Positions 35,235-44,088 of a stretch of 64,000 nucleotides of DNA are shown here, one piece after another. The translations under genes were made by a program, and so were the position numbers. This stretch comes from Pseudodesulfovibrio sediminis (GTDB taxonomy: Bacteria; Desulfobacterota; Desulfovibrionia; Desulfovibrionales; Desulfovibrionaceae): the NCBI RefSeq assembly GCF_020886695.1, contig NZ_AP024485.1, forward strand, positions 753,001 to 817,000, in the 5' to 3' direction. Below the pieces are notes generated by a model. It did not search any database, was not told the origin of the DNA, and saw only the letters and a program-made list of their open reading frames with translations. How positions within the stretch are numbered: the first letter of the stretch is position 1; each line of letters begins with the position of its first letter.

Positions 35235-35795
35235 TCAATCACAAAAGAGATCAATGAGATGATGCAACACCACCCCATGCCCGGACTCTGCCATACCATA
35301 ACTCTCGGCGGGCAGATAGAAATTAAGATCGCCCAGTCCGCGCATGGCGTTATCAGGCGACATGGCAGTCACAGTCACGGCGCGACCAGCCAGCTCCTGC
35401 GCTTTCCTGACGGCTGCCACGGCATTGGGGGAGTTGCCAGAAGAGCTGATGGCGATAAGCAATTCATCGGCGATCATCCGTTGACCCAACGGATAGGCGA
35501 ATGTCTGTTCATACCCAAAATCGTTTCCGGTTGCCGTGATCAGGGAGCAATCGGTGAAGACTTCGGTCGGGACCTCGGCGTTCTTCGCCAGGTCGGTGGA
35601 AAAATGACTGGCCATGGAAGCGCTTGCTCCATTGCCCACGAAATAGACACGGCGCCGATCCTGCCGACATGCTTCAATCCACTTCACAAGCAGAGCATAT
35701 CCGGCATCAGCATCAATGACAGCCCCTGATTTATCAGTAACAACCATGCCGGAAAGAACAGTCGACAACACCTGCAAGGACGAATTCCAACTCAT
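35235..35795 (-). CDS. SIS-domain sugar-phosphate isomerase, GmhA-like
   Basis: 186 residues from ATG 35795 (ATGA overlap with the upstream gene, AGGTGG before it). The SIS fold shows VYFVGNGASASMASHF, LLIAISSSGNSPN and ATGNDFGYEQTF. GmhA converts sedoheptulose 7-phosphate to D-glycero-D-manno-heptose 7-phosphate, the entry to both ADP- and GDP-heptose, and an HldE-like gene in the same operon supports that. A related keto-sugar phosphate is possible. Confidence 0.78.
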   Translation of the reverse strand: MSWNSSLQVLSTVLSGMVVTDKSGAVIDADAGYALLVKWIEACRQDRRRVYFVGNGASASMASHFSTDLAKNAEVPTEVFTDCSLITATGNDFGYEQTFAYPLGQRMIADELLIAISSSGNSPNAVAAVRKAQELAGRAVTVTAMSPDNAMRGLGDLNFYLPAESYGMAESGHGVVLHHLIDLFCD

Positions 35796-36757
35796 ATATG
35801 CGCCACCTGGGTTGTGTTCAATGCGGTCCACAGTTGAGGTACGGTCTCAGCATGTGGTGCCCGTACATAGAAACTTTCACCACCATCGTCAACGGTGCGC
35901 ACCAGCATGGTTTTCCATGGCCGGAAATAGTAGTCCGAACACCCTTTGGGAGCCTCGGCGGAGATATCGTCCGGCAAATCCTTGAGATCACAGACTAGCG
36001 TACTGAATCGACGGATTTCCCGCCCTTCCTGTAGCGCCACATTACGGACCATGGCCAGCGCCTTGAGATACACCTCCGGCGCCATGATGGCACTGCCATA
36101 ATTCATGACAACACCGTTCTCGATATTCTCAAGAATCTTCGTGTAGTAAAGAAAATCAGTATAGGACGCCTTGCCCCAGGCCGCGCCATCACAATTGGGA
36201 TGCTCATGGACAATATCGGAACCGATGCCCACATGGACGGTATACGGGATGCCGAGTCTGTATGCCGCTGCAAACAGGCTGATGTCCCGGTGAGGGAACG
36301 CTCCTTCATGGATGGCTCTGCCCACGGCTTCGCCAACCCCCATGCCTTCCTGTGCGGCCTGACTGACGATCTCATTCAACTGACCGGTCTCTTGCCACAA
36401 TCCGAACTGCCCTTCGCGAATATACAGGGCCACACTTTCGGTCGTTTCACCGATCAGAGCCAGCTCGTAATCATGAATGGAGCACGCCCCGTTACCTGCC
36501 AGGCAGGAAATGTAGCCTTTTTCCATCATATCGATGATAAAGCGCTGAACCCCGGAACGAATGACATGGGCACCCATCATGAGAATGACGGACGCCCCTG
36601 ATTTCTTGGCATCCACAATCCTCTGCGCGACCTTTTGCAAACTCGGATGCACAGCCAGGGCTGGCTGCAAATCCTTGATTACAGACAGATTGAGATCGTG
36701 TTGACGCTGACTGAGGGGCAGCACCTTGAGTCGGGATGTATCGAATTTTTCAGGCAT
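35792..36757 (-). CDS. Conserved protein of unknown function (possibly deoxyhypusine-synthase-like fold)
   Basis: 321 residues from ATG 36757. No firm family assignment. SVILMMGAHVIRSGVQRFII and SCLAGNGACSIHDYELALIG look like a Rossmann-type dinucleotide site and faintly recall deoxyhypusine synthase, but I see no match to its active-site Lys segment. VHVGIGSDIVHEHPNCDGAA is His/Asp-rich and could bind metal or phosphate. It lies between the HldE-like gene (4 bp) and the SIS gene (overlap), so it is probably part of heptose phosphate metabolism. Confidence 0.6.
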   Translation of the reverse strand: MPEKFDTSRLKVLPLSQRQHDLNLSVIKDLQPALAVHPSLQKVAQRIVDAKKSGASVILMMGAHVIRSGVQRFIIDMMEKGYISCLAGNGACSIHDYELALIGETTESVALYIREGQFGLWQETGQLNEIVSQAAQEGMGVGEAVGRAIHEGAFPHRDISLFAAAYRLGIPYTVHVGIGSDIVHEHPNCDGAAWGKASYTDFLYYTKILENIENGVVMNYGSAIMAPEVYLKALAMVRNVALQEGREIRRFSTLVCDLKDLPDDISAEAPKGCSDYYFRPWKTMLVRTVDDGGESFYVRAPHAETVPQLWTALNTTQVAHI

Positions 36758-36761
36758 AATC

Positions 36762-38288
36762 TTATTTGAGCAAAGAAGTGACAAATTTCATGATGGCCTG
36801 CTTGGTGACAGACTTCTTGTTGCCCACAATCCCCACGGCGATGGCGCCGGCGATATTGCCAAGAAACGCCACGATTTCAGGCGAAACATTTCCAAGACTG
36901 GCCACAAGCGAAGCAACGGAAAAGAAGGCGTCACCCGAACCGATTTTATCAACGACCTTGTTGGCAAAGGCCGGGACAAGCACGCCTGTGCCATCGCTGT
37001 TCAGGACATAGGACCCCTTCTTGCCGCGAGTAACAGCAATCATGGAAGCGCCCAGACGAGATCGAACACTTTCAGTCAACGGGATCACGCCGGTACTCTT
37101 GTCACGGGTATCCAACCGGAGTTCCGGTTCGGCCAGGCTGATGAAATCACACCTGCCATACCCTGAGATCGTGTGAAAGCCTCTGTTGCCCGCATTGGCC
37201 TGCGTATTCACCGCCAGAAAATTCGATTGGGTCAAAGCCTCACGGCACTCGGCGCTGATGGCTCCATGGCCGAAGTCGGCCGCCACAACCAGATCGCACT
37301 CCTTGGCGGTCTGCATTACCGCTCCACGCAGATCCGTGTCGGTTTCCAGGTCCAGGCCCGAGTCATCCATATGATATATCTCGAACAGCTTGGTCATGGT
37401 GTACCCTTCGATATATCTCCGCTTGCGCAGAGTCGGGGCGTCTTTCTGATAGGCAAAATGCGGCGTCACATTGTCATTGAGATTCTCCCGGACAAAATCC
37501 TCCTGCGTATCCTGCTCACCCAGCACGGTGAACATATGCACCTCGCTCACCAGATTGGCCAAATGATTGGCAATGGCCAGCACGCCACCGGCGAACAGGT
37601 CTCCACCTGTGTGGTTGAAGGCCATGACAGGCTCTTTGGAAGAAGCGCCCAGCGGGGTGCAATACTGATAATCATCCAGAATGGTATCACCGATGACGGC
37701 CACTTTCAGAGAAGAGACCTTCTCCAGCACGGCCTCTACATCAGTGACGGAATACCGAGAGCGGAACATCTCAAGATATTCCTGCACATCATCAGTGAAG
37801 GAAGACATGAAACGGTTGATGAGATTGGTCGAGCTGAACACGATATCCTGCGTCAGCTTCAACTCCGCCCCGATTTCAGCGCATACGTCTGCTTCCAACT
37901 GCAACTTGCCTGTGGGGTCGGATTCGATACTCTTGAAGTCAGACCCTTTTACATAAACGTCCGGCCTGACAGCTCTGAGCAATTCTTCGGCAGTGGGCCA
38001 CTCGTTGATCGCCACATAGTCCACTCCATCCTGCGAGGCGACACCTTCTGCGCGCAACACTTCACCGAATGCAGGCCGATTAGGCCCCTTGTCCACAAAC
38101 CTATCCGGGGAGACCGTGACAATAAGCACATCACCCCAACTGGCTGCTTGGCGAAAATACCGGATATGTCCAATATGAAGCAGGTCGAAAACCCCGTGAC
38201 AATGCACGACTTTCTTCCCTTCTGACTGTAACGTGGAAACAATCTCAGCGAGCTCTGAAATTGATTTGATCTTGTTTTCAATAGGCAT
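36762..38288 (-). CDS. hldE: HldE-like bifunctional heptose nucleotidyltransferase/kinase with inverted domain order
   Basis: 508 residues. The first about 165 are a cytidylyltransferase-type domain (HGVFDLLHIGHIRYF, residues 31-45; KGSDF; FSSTNLINRF). From about 193 a PfkB/ribokinase-type domain follows (VAVIGDTILDDYQY, LAVNTQANAG, DKIGSGDAFFSV with the catalytic Asp). E. coli HldE has the kinase first. The two activities phosphorylate heptose 7-phosphate at C1 and add the nucleotide. First gene of the operon. A GmhB phosphatase gene is not in the window. Confidence 0.85.
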   Translation of the reverse strand: MPIENKIKSISELAEIVSTLQSEGKKVVHCHGVFDLLHIGHIRYFRQAASWGDVLIVTVSPDRFVDKGPNRPAFGEVLRAEGVASQDGVDYVAINEWPTAEELLRAVRPDVYVKGSDFKSIESDPTGKLQLEADVCAEIGAELKLTQDIVFSSTNLINRFMSSFTDDVQEYLEMFRSRYSVTDVEAVLEKVSSLKVAVIGDTILDDYQYCTPLGASSKEPVMAFNHTGGDLFAGGVLAIANHLANLVSEVHMFTVLGEQDTQEDFVRENLNDNVTPHFAYQKDAPTLRKRRYIEGYTMTKLFEIYHMDDSGLDLETDTDLRGAVMQTAKECDLVVAADFGHGAISAECREALTQSNFLAVNTQANAGNRGFHTISGYGRCDFISLAEPELRLDTRDKSTGVIPLTESVRSRLGASMIAVTRGKKGSYVLNSDGTGVLVPAFANKVVDKIGSGDAFFSVASLVASLGNVSPEIVAFLGNIAGAIAVGIVGNKKSVTKQAIMKFVTSLLK

Positions 38289-38401
38289 AGGAAATCTCTA
38301 TATCCTCACGGGTAGCTCGTCAACCATCACCCGATGAATTTGACGCTACTCTGCTACTATATTCTGTTGTGCCCCCGAAATCTTCGGTGACACTAAAAAA
38401 A

Positions 38402-39811
38402 TCAAAGAATCTGATTTGGTACACTCTTCTTTTTGAGGCAATAACCGATAACCACTCCCAAAATCAGCAACGGTGCCGCCTGTTCACTGTACCGGGGGAG
38501 ACCATGGGTAACCATGGCGTTAAAGCCGAACAGACCGAGAGGCGTCGCCAACAGTGTCGCCACAATCCATTGTTTGCCTACAAGCGCCTTGTACACGGCC
38601 AACATAAAGAGAAAGTAAACACCGATGTAAAAAAGGCTGAATGTCGGATTCATCATCCCCCGAAACGCGATGGGGATAGCTGTAAGCAGATGCCGAACGG
38701 GATGCGCTTTCATGGTCTCCAAAGCCCCCTGCATCAGCCGGGTATTCGTCTCGACAGGATTGAACACCTGCGACAGATCGTGCCGCTTTTTGATCATTTC
38801 CTGATACGCGCTACCCGGCTCCTGACGAAGCAATGTCACATAGTGTTTCTTGTCCACAAACTTCAATAGCCCCTTCTTCAGAACCGGAGAACGGGACCAA
38901 TAGGCAAACGAGGAAAAATACGCACTCCACGGCATGAGATCATACTGCGCCCTGACCTCCAGCACAGCCCCGCCGCCAAGCGAAAGGAACTGACGGCCGA
39001 AGATCCGTTCGTTGCGCAGCTCCCACGGATGGAAAATCGCCACCCAGATCGCAGCCATCAGGACCACGCCAACGAGCATCTTGAGCACTTTCTCTCTCAC
39101 AAGCACGACACACAGCAACACCGACGGAATAGTCACGCATCCGACCAATTTCCACTGGGGAAAGGTCAAGGTCATATACCCGAGCACCACGCCGCTGACC
39201 AACAGATGAAGCACGCTTTTCCGTTTCAACCCGAGATAGAGAAACAGGGTGAATAGTGTCATCAGAAATGCGCCAAAGACCTCGGCATACAGTCTGTTGA
39301 CGTATCGCCCCAGAAATGAATGCATTCCCACAAACCAGAGCGAGAGATAGGCAGGTACCCGCCTCCCCGTTATATCCAGTATGAGCCACCCCACCATGAG
39401 CGCGGTAAACAGAAGCAGGCCTGCCTGTATGTATTTGAGATACACAAGGGCATGGGGTTCTTTTGAAACACCGGGCTCATAGTTAAAGACACATTCAAAA
39501 TCATTTTTGTACAGGTCAGGAATCAACCGGATTCCCGCAGCAAGAAATGCGGGATATCCCGGGGCACGCCGTCCTGTCGGCTCAAACTCCTCCCGGATGG
39601 GACTACTGGAAACAACGCCGTTATGCACCAGATGATAGGCACTCCGAAGGTACCCGAGTTCATCTCCACCGCCCACCCCTCTGTGGTCAAGTTTGAACCC
39701 GTAGAACACGCACATGAAAATCAGAAAAAAGGCCACACAATACAGCGGCCTTGCTTCAATGATATGCCCTACCGAAGTCAGAAATCCACCGACACGATTA
39801 CCGTACTTCAT
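38402..39811 (-). CDS. Polytopic membrane protein, ArnT/PMT-like glycosyltransferase family
   Basis: 469 residues with about ten hydrophobic helices. After the first helix a loop reads GVGGGDELGYLRSAYHLVHNG, resembling the acidic D-E loop of GT39/GT83 lipid-linked sugar transferases, then EFEPTGRRAPGYPAFLAAGI. Such enzymes move sugars from polyprenyl phosphate to lipid A or glycan on the periplasmic side. It overlaps by one base the polyprenyl-phosphate-sugar synthase-like gene, which could supply its donor. Acceptor unknown. Confidence 0.68.
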   Translation of the reverse strand: MKYGNRVGGFLTSVGHIIEARPLYCVAFFLIFMCVFYGFKLDHRGVGGGDELGYLRSAYHLVHNGVVSSSPIREEFEPTGRRAPGYPAFLAAGIRLIPDLYKNDFECVFNYEPGVSKEPHALVYLKYIQAGLLLFTALMVGWLILDITGRRVPAYLSLWFVGMHSFLGRYVNRLYAEVFGAFLMTLFTLFLYLGLKRKSVLHLLVSGVVLGYMTLTFPQWKLVGCVTIPSVLLCVVLVREKVLKMLVGVVLMAAIWVAIFHPWELRNERIFGRQFLSLGGGAVLEVRAQYDLMPWSAYFSSFAYWSRSPVLKKGLLKFVDKKHYVTLLRQEPGSAYQEMIKKRHDLSQVFNPVETNTRLMQGALETMKAHPVRHLLTAIPIAFRGMMNPTFSLFYIGVYFLFMLAVYKALVGKQWIVATLLATPLGLFGFNAMVTHGLPRYSEQAAPLLILGVVIGYCLKKKSVPNQIL

Positions 39812-40782
39812 TATTGATCGGCGTCCGTATCGCTTGAGTTGGCTGCAAGGTCACCCTGTTTGCGTTGAATGAATTGGATTTGTTCAAGCAGTTTCCGGTT
39901 GGACCCGATCAGGTCGGCCACAAATGCGATGAGTCCGGTCTGCAGCCCCATGCCGAGCAGTACTCCGGATAGGATCACCGACTGAATGTGCCCATTCCCA
40001 TCACCTGTAATGAAATAATACAGAAACCGGAGACCGATGAGCAGGCCGAGACTGAATATTATAGCTGCCATTGACATGAAAAACTGGAAGGGCTTGTAGA
40101 TGGCAAAAATACGGACAATGGTGAAGATGGAGCGCTGGATATAGGCGGGAATGGAACTCACCAGCCTGGACGGACGCAAATCTTCATTGACCCGAACGGG
40201 AACCGAGGTGATGGCCATGTTCTTCTGCCCCGCCTGGATAATGGTCTCCAGCGTGTAGGTATAGCTGTTGAACACGTTCATGCGCATGGCGGCATCACGG
40301 CTTATGGCCCTGAACCCGCTGGGGGCATCGGGGATATCCGTATTGCTGGCGCAACGCACCACCCAGCTGCCAAGTTTTTGCAGCATCTTCTTGATCGGCG
40401 AAAAGTGCTCAATATCCGAAATAGGTCTGGCTCCGATTACATAATCGGCCTTTTTCTCGACAACGGGCTTGGTAATGATGGAGATATCATCGGCACAGTA
40501 CTGGTTGTCTGCGTCAGTATTGACAATCACATCTGCCCCCAAGGCAATGCAAGCATTCAAACCGGTCAGAAAACCATGCGCCAATCCTCTATTGTGCAAA
40601 TGGGAAACAACATGATCAACACCATTGGCTCTGGCGATCTCCACGGTGTTGTCAGTTGAGCCGTCGTCAATGATCAGCCACTCGACTGAATCAAATCCCT
40701 CCACTTCTCGCGGGAGAGCCTTCAGGGTGATGTCTATGGTTTCCGCCTCGTTGAGGCATGGTATCTGTATGATCAATTTCAT
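39811..40782 (-). CDS. Family 2 glycosyltransferase with C-terminal membrane helices (DPM1/GtrB-like)
   Basis: 323 residues. IIQIPCLNEAETIDITLKAL, LIIDDGSTDNT (Asp39, Asp40) and VNTDADNQYCADDI are GT2 motifs. Two hydrophobic helices near 230-255 and 265-290 anchor it. Likely makes polyprenyl-phosphate-linked sugar for a membrane transferase such as the neighbour downstream. Overlaps both neighbours by a few bases, forming a compact three-gene glycolipid operon. Confidence 0.82.
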   Translation of the reverse strand: MKLIIQIPCLNEAETIDITLKALPREVEGFDSVEWLIIDDGSTDNTVEIARANGVDHVVSHLHNRGLAHGFLTGLNACIALGADVIVNTDADNQYCADDISIITKPVVEKKADYVIGARPISDIEHFSPIKKMLQKLGSWVVRCASNTDIPDAPSGFRAISRDAAMRMNVFNSYTYTLETIIQAGQKNMAITSVPVRVNEDLRPSRLVSSIPAYIQRSIFTIVRIFAIYKPFQFFMSMAAIIFSLGLLIGLRFLYYFITGDGNGHIQSVILSGVLLGMGLQTGLIAFVADLIGSNRKLLEQIQFIQRKQGDLAANSSDTDADQ

Positions 40783-41768
40783 GAAGAACTCGGTGTTGAA
40801 TGTTGTTGGTTCCTTTCACGAACCCAAGGCAAAAAGGACGTGCCGAAAAACAGGACGTCACCTGCGGTTGTCATTATCCTGAAAAGCAAGGCTACAGCAA
40901 GCGCGTCACTCCTTTTCATAGTCAGGCCGAGCATGGCAATGATGATCGCCTCGCGCACACCGGCTCCGGCCGGCGCTCCGGGCGTGATCAGACCAAGGAA
41001 CCAACTGACCGCATAGACGGCGACAACGGAAAACAGGCTCATGCCCGTGTCCAGCCCCGCCCCCAGAGAGATGAGATACAACAGGGAGCCCGTAACGAGA
41101 AAAAACAGTAAATCAAGCAGGCTGACCAGACCAAGCCCCGTGTAAAGCTGTCTGAAAGACTTGTCGATCAACGCTTCCACATTCCGCTTCCGTGCGAAGA
41201 CCATGACCACAACAGGGACAGCGAGCAACAACAGGATACTGGCGACAAAATACACCCATGCAGGAATGGGCGTGGCTATGGGCAACTCCATCCAGAGACA
41301 GATCAGTGCGGCCACACAGACCAGGCAGACGACCTCCAGTACCGAGGATCCGGCAATGGCCACATGAGACAGCCCTTTGCTCTTGCCGACGACCTGACGT
41401 CCAACAACATGCCCGACGTTACCGGGCAGATACTTGGCTATGGAAGTCCTGGCGTAGATTCCATATGTGGATTTGAAAGAAGCGGCACCACCAAATACCC
41501 GTCTCAGCAGGAGGTGCCACGCCAGGGCAAGCAAGGCCAACGCGGCTGCATACACGCAACTGGCCAAGGCGAGCGTCGAGGCAACGCCATCCCGCACGAG
41601 CACACTCGAAAGCTCGGGGGCATACCGATATACCTGCACACCGACCAACCCGAGGCATGTGAGAACCAAGACGTATCCTGCGATACGAACCAGTTGGTGA
41701 TATGAACTCTTTTTCTGCATCGCAACAACTTTGCCGGGACAGGCCATTGACCTATACAATTCAAGCAT
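40779..41768 (-). CDS. Lysylphosphatidylglycerol-synthase-type membrane protein (UPF0104/AglD-like)
   Basis: About 330 residues and eight hydrophobic helices. IYARTSIAKYLPGNVGHVVGR and LGLITPGAPAGAGVREAI are signatures of the LPG synthase membrane domain family. It lacks the soluble synthase domain, so it may be a flippase or glycolipid accessory. Several starts are possible; ATG 41768 has AGG nine bases upstream, ATG 41720 is the other good option. First gene of the minus-strand glycolipid operon. Confidence 0.75.
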   Translation of the reverse strand: MLELYRSMACPGKVVAMQKKSSYHQLVRIAGYVLVLTCLGLVGVQVYRYAPELSSVLVRDGVASTLALASCVYAAALALLALAWHLLLRRVFGGAASFKSTYGIYARTSIAKYLPGNVGHVVGRQVVGKSKGLSHVAIAGSSVLEVVCLVCVAALICLWMELPIATPIPAWVYFVASILLLLAVPVVVMVFARKRNVEALIDKSFRQLYTGLGLVSLLDLLFFLVTGSLLYLISLGAGLDTGMSLFSVVAVYAVSWFLGLITPGAPAGAGVREAIIIAMLGLTMKRSDALAVALLFRIMTTAGDVLFFGTSFLPWVRERNQQHSTPSSS

Positions 41769-41933
41769 TATTCGGAACCTAGGGCAATACGCCCAACCGA
41801 GGACAAATACGATGCTAAAATCAATCTTGTCAATTGATGTGGACAAGACAAACTTGTGCCGTCCATGATAGGCGTGTATACATCCGCGCACCGCGCCACT
41901 CACGGCTCGGTATACTCATCCAAACGGATTACA

Positions 41934-42965
41934 ATGAAAGATATTTCGACTATAGATCCCAAGAAAATACTGGTCTGCCAGCTCAAACAAATCGGTGACG
42001 TCCTATTGGCCACTCCTTCGATTCAGTTGCTGAAAGAACGCTTTCCCAATGCTGAGATCGATCTCCTCACGGAAAAGAAGTGTGTCCCGGTAATAGAGAA
42101 CAACCCACACATCCACCATGTCTGGGCCATAGACAAGAAACAACTCAACAATCCGCTCAAAGCCCTGTGGTGGTACCGCAAGGTCGGTCGCTCGAACTAC
42201 GATCTCATCGTGGATTTCCAGCGTTTGCCCAGATGCAGATATGTTATCATGTTTTCCAACGCATCGGTCAAACTGACCCAGACGACCAAGTGGTACAACA
42301 GGTTATTTTATACCCATTTTAGTGATGTCATATATGGCTATGCGGCCAAACTGAAAGCGAGCATCATGCGTCCGCTCGGCATCAACTGGAATGGCGAATT
42401 GCCCCAAATATACCTCGCAGACGAAGAAAAGAACTGGGCGGATTCGTTTATCGAATCACAGGGCATGCAGCCTGGGCAATTCGTGACCATAGACCCCAGC
42501 CACCGTCGCATCACTCGCAAATGGCCTGAGCGGCACTTCGCCGGACTCATCAAACTGCTTCGGGAAAAACACCCGAAACTCAAGTTTTTCATCCTCTATG
42601 GTCCCGGCGAGCTACCGGTTGCCGAGGAAGTCAAACGATTGGCTGGCGAGGGTGTCATCATATCCGACGACATGCTCTCCCTGCGCGAGATGGCGGCCGT
42701 CCAGGCACAGGCGGCTCTCCATGTCGGCAACTGCTCTGCCCCCAGGCATTTCTCCGTTGCCGTTGACACGCCTTCACTGGTCATCCATGGAGCCACAGGG
42801 TTCGGCTGGTGTCCTCCCTCGGAAAAACATTCAAGCGTGGACAAGAACCTCCCTTGCAGGTCCTGCAACAAGAACAGTTGTGAAACCATCGAATGTCTCG
42901 AAACCTTTGAACCCGAGGAATGCCTGGACGAGGCACTGCGCCTCCTCACTTTCAAAATGATCTAG
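41934..42965 (+). CDS. Glycosyltransferase family 9 (heptosyltransferase)
   Basis: 343 residues, the usual length. ILVCQLKQIGDVLLATPSIQ is the family N-terminal motif, TIDPSHRRITRKWP holds the donor-binding Lys region and HVGNCSAPRHFSVAVDTPS replaces the common D-S-G-P-x-H-x-A motif, with C-S-A-P-R-H present. C-terminal Cys residues (LPCRSCNKNSC) are typical. Transfers heptose or a related sugar to LPS core. Start 41934 is chosen because upstream codons lie in the promoter region. Confidence 0.82.
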   Translation: MKDISTIDPKKILVCQLKQIGDVLLATPSIQLLKERFPNAEIDLLTEKKCVPVIENNPHIHHVWAIDKKQLNNPLKALWWYRKVGRSNYDLIVDFQRLPRCRYVIMFSNASVKLTQTTKWYNRLFYTHFSDVIYGYAAKLKASIMRPLGINWNGELPQIYLADEEKNWADSFIESQGMQPGQFVTIDPSHRRITRKWPERHFAGLIKLLREKHPKLKFFILYGPGELPVAEEVKRLAGEGVIISDDMLSLREMAAVQAQAALHVGNCSAPRHFSVAVDTPSLVIHGATGFGWCPPSEKHSSVDKNLPCRSCNKNSCETIECLETFEPEECLDEALRLLTFKMI

Positions 42966-43069
42966 GCCCCTTGTCCACCGCCTGTCCCGCCTTGCCTTCC
43001 GCAAGGACTGGATATATATGGTGGAGCATCATAATTCGCCATTTTCCCGGCCAACTTAACGGGAGCATC

Positions 43070-44080
43070 ATGAATCTCACTGGTAAAAAAATATTGGTCA
43101 CCGGCTCGGACGGTTTTATCGGATCCCACCTTGTCGATTATCTGGTCCGTCAGGGATACTCGGTCCGCGCCTTTGTGCTGTACAACTCCTTCAATTCCTG
43201 GGGCTGGTTGGATGAATCTCCAAAAGAAATCACCGACAACCTCGAAATCTTCGCAGGCGATGTGCGCGACCCCAATGGCGTCCGTGAGGCCATGAAGGGG
43301 TGCGATGTGGTGCTGCACCTGGCCGCACTCATCGCCATTCCCTATTCCTACCACTCACCGGACACCTACGTTGACACCAACGTCAAAGGCACGTTGAATA
43401 TCGTGCAGGCAGCCAAGGACCTCGGCGTCGAGCGGGTCGTTGTCACCTCCACCAGTGAAGTATACGGTACTGCGCGGTTCGTCCCCATTACCGAGGATCA
43501 TCCGTTGCAGGGACAATCCCCATACTCTGCCACCAAAATCGGTGCAGATCAGATCGCCATGAGTTTTTACAATGCTTTTGAGACTCCGGTCTCCATCATC
43601 CGTCCGTTCAATACGTATGGTCCACGCCAAAGCGCCCGCGCTGTCATCCCCACGGTCATCACGCAAATCGCCAACGGCAAACGGCAGATCAAGCTGGGCG
43701 CCCTCTCGCCCACCCGCGACTTCAACTATGTGGGCGACACTGTCCGCGGCTTTGAGGCAGTGGCAGCGTCCGACGCCTGTGTGGGACAGGTGGTCAATGT
43801 GGGCAGCGGTTTCGAAGTCTCCATTGGAGACACCGCGCAGGCCATTGCCGATGCCATGGGCGCGGAAATCGAAATCATCTGTGATCAGGAACGCATTCGC
43901 CCGGCCAAAAGTGAAGTGGAGCGCCTTTTCTGCGGCAACAAGAAAGTAAAGGAACTCTGCGGATGGGAACCTGAATTCGGCGGGCTGGACGGCTTCAAGC
44001 GCGGCCTGGCCCTGACAGCCGAATGGTTCGCGGATGAGGACAACCTCAAACGCTACAAAGCTGACATATACAACATCTAG
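43070..44080 (+). CDS. legB: LegB-like UDP/GDP-HexNAc 4,6-dehydratase
   Basis: 336-residue extended SDR: KKILVTGSDGFIGSHLVDYL, STSEVYGTARFVPI and an intact YSATK motif. LegB converts nucleotide-activated GlcNAc to the 4-keto-6-deoxy sugar that starts legionaminic acid assembly. Assignment rests on gene order: LegC, LegI, LegG, PtmE, PtmF, LegF and PtmA homologues follow without a break. ATG 43070 has GGGAG at the right distance; the longer frame reads back into the heptosyltransferase gene. Confidence 0.82.
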   Translation: MNLTGKKILVTGSDGFIGSHLVDYLVRQGYSVRAFVLYNSFNSWGWLDESPKEITDNLEIFAGDVRDPNGVREAMKGCDVVLHLAALIAIPYSYHSPDTYVDTNVKGTLNIVQAAKDLGVERVVVTSTSEVYGTARFVPITEDHPLQGQSPYSATKIGADQIAMSFYNAFETPVSIIRPFNTYGPRQSARAVIPTVITQIANGKRQIKLGALSPTRDFNYVGDTVRGFEAVAASDACVGQVVNVGSGFEVSIGDTAQAIADAMGAEIEIICDQERIRPAKSEVERLFCGNKKVKELCGWEPEFGGLDGFKRGLALTAEWFADEDNLKRYKADIYNI

Positions 44081-44088
44081 GATAGACA

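Noticed and set aside
35114-35299. 61-codon minus-strand frame beside the SIS gene
   Set aside because: It overlaps the end of the SIS gene in another frame and lacks a ribosome site.
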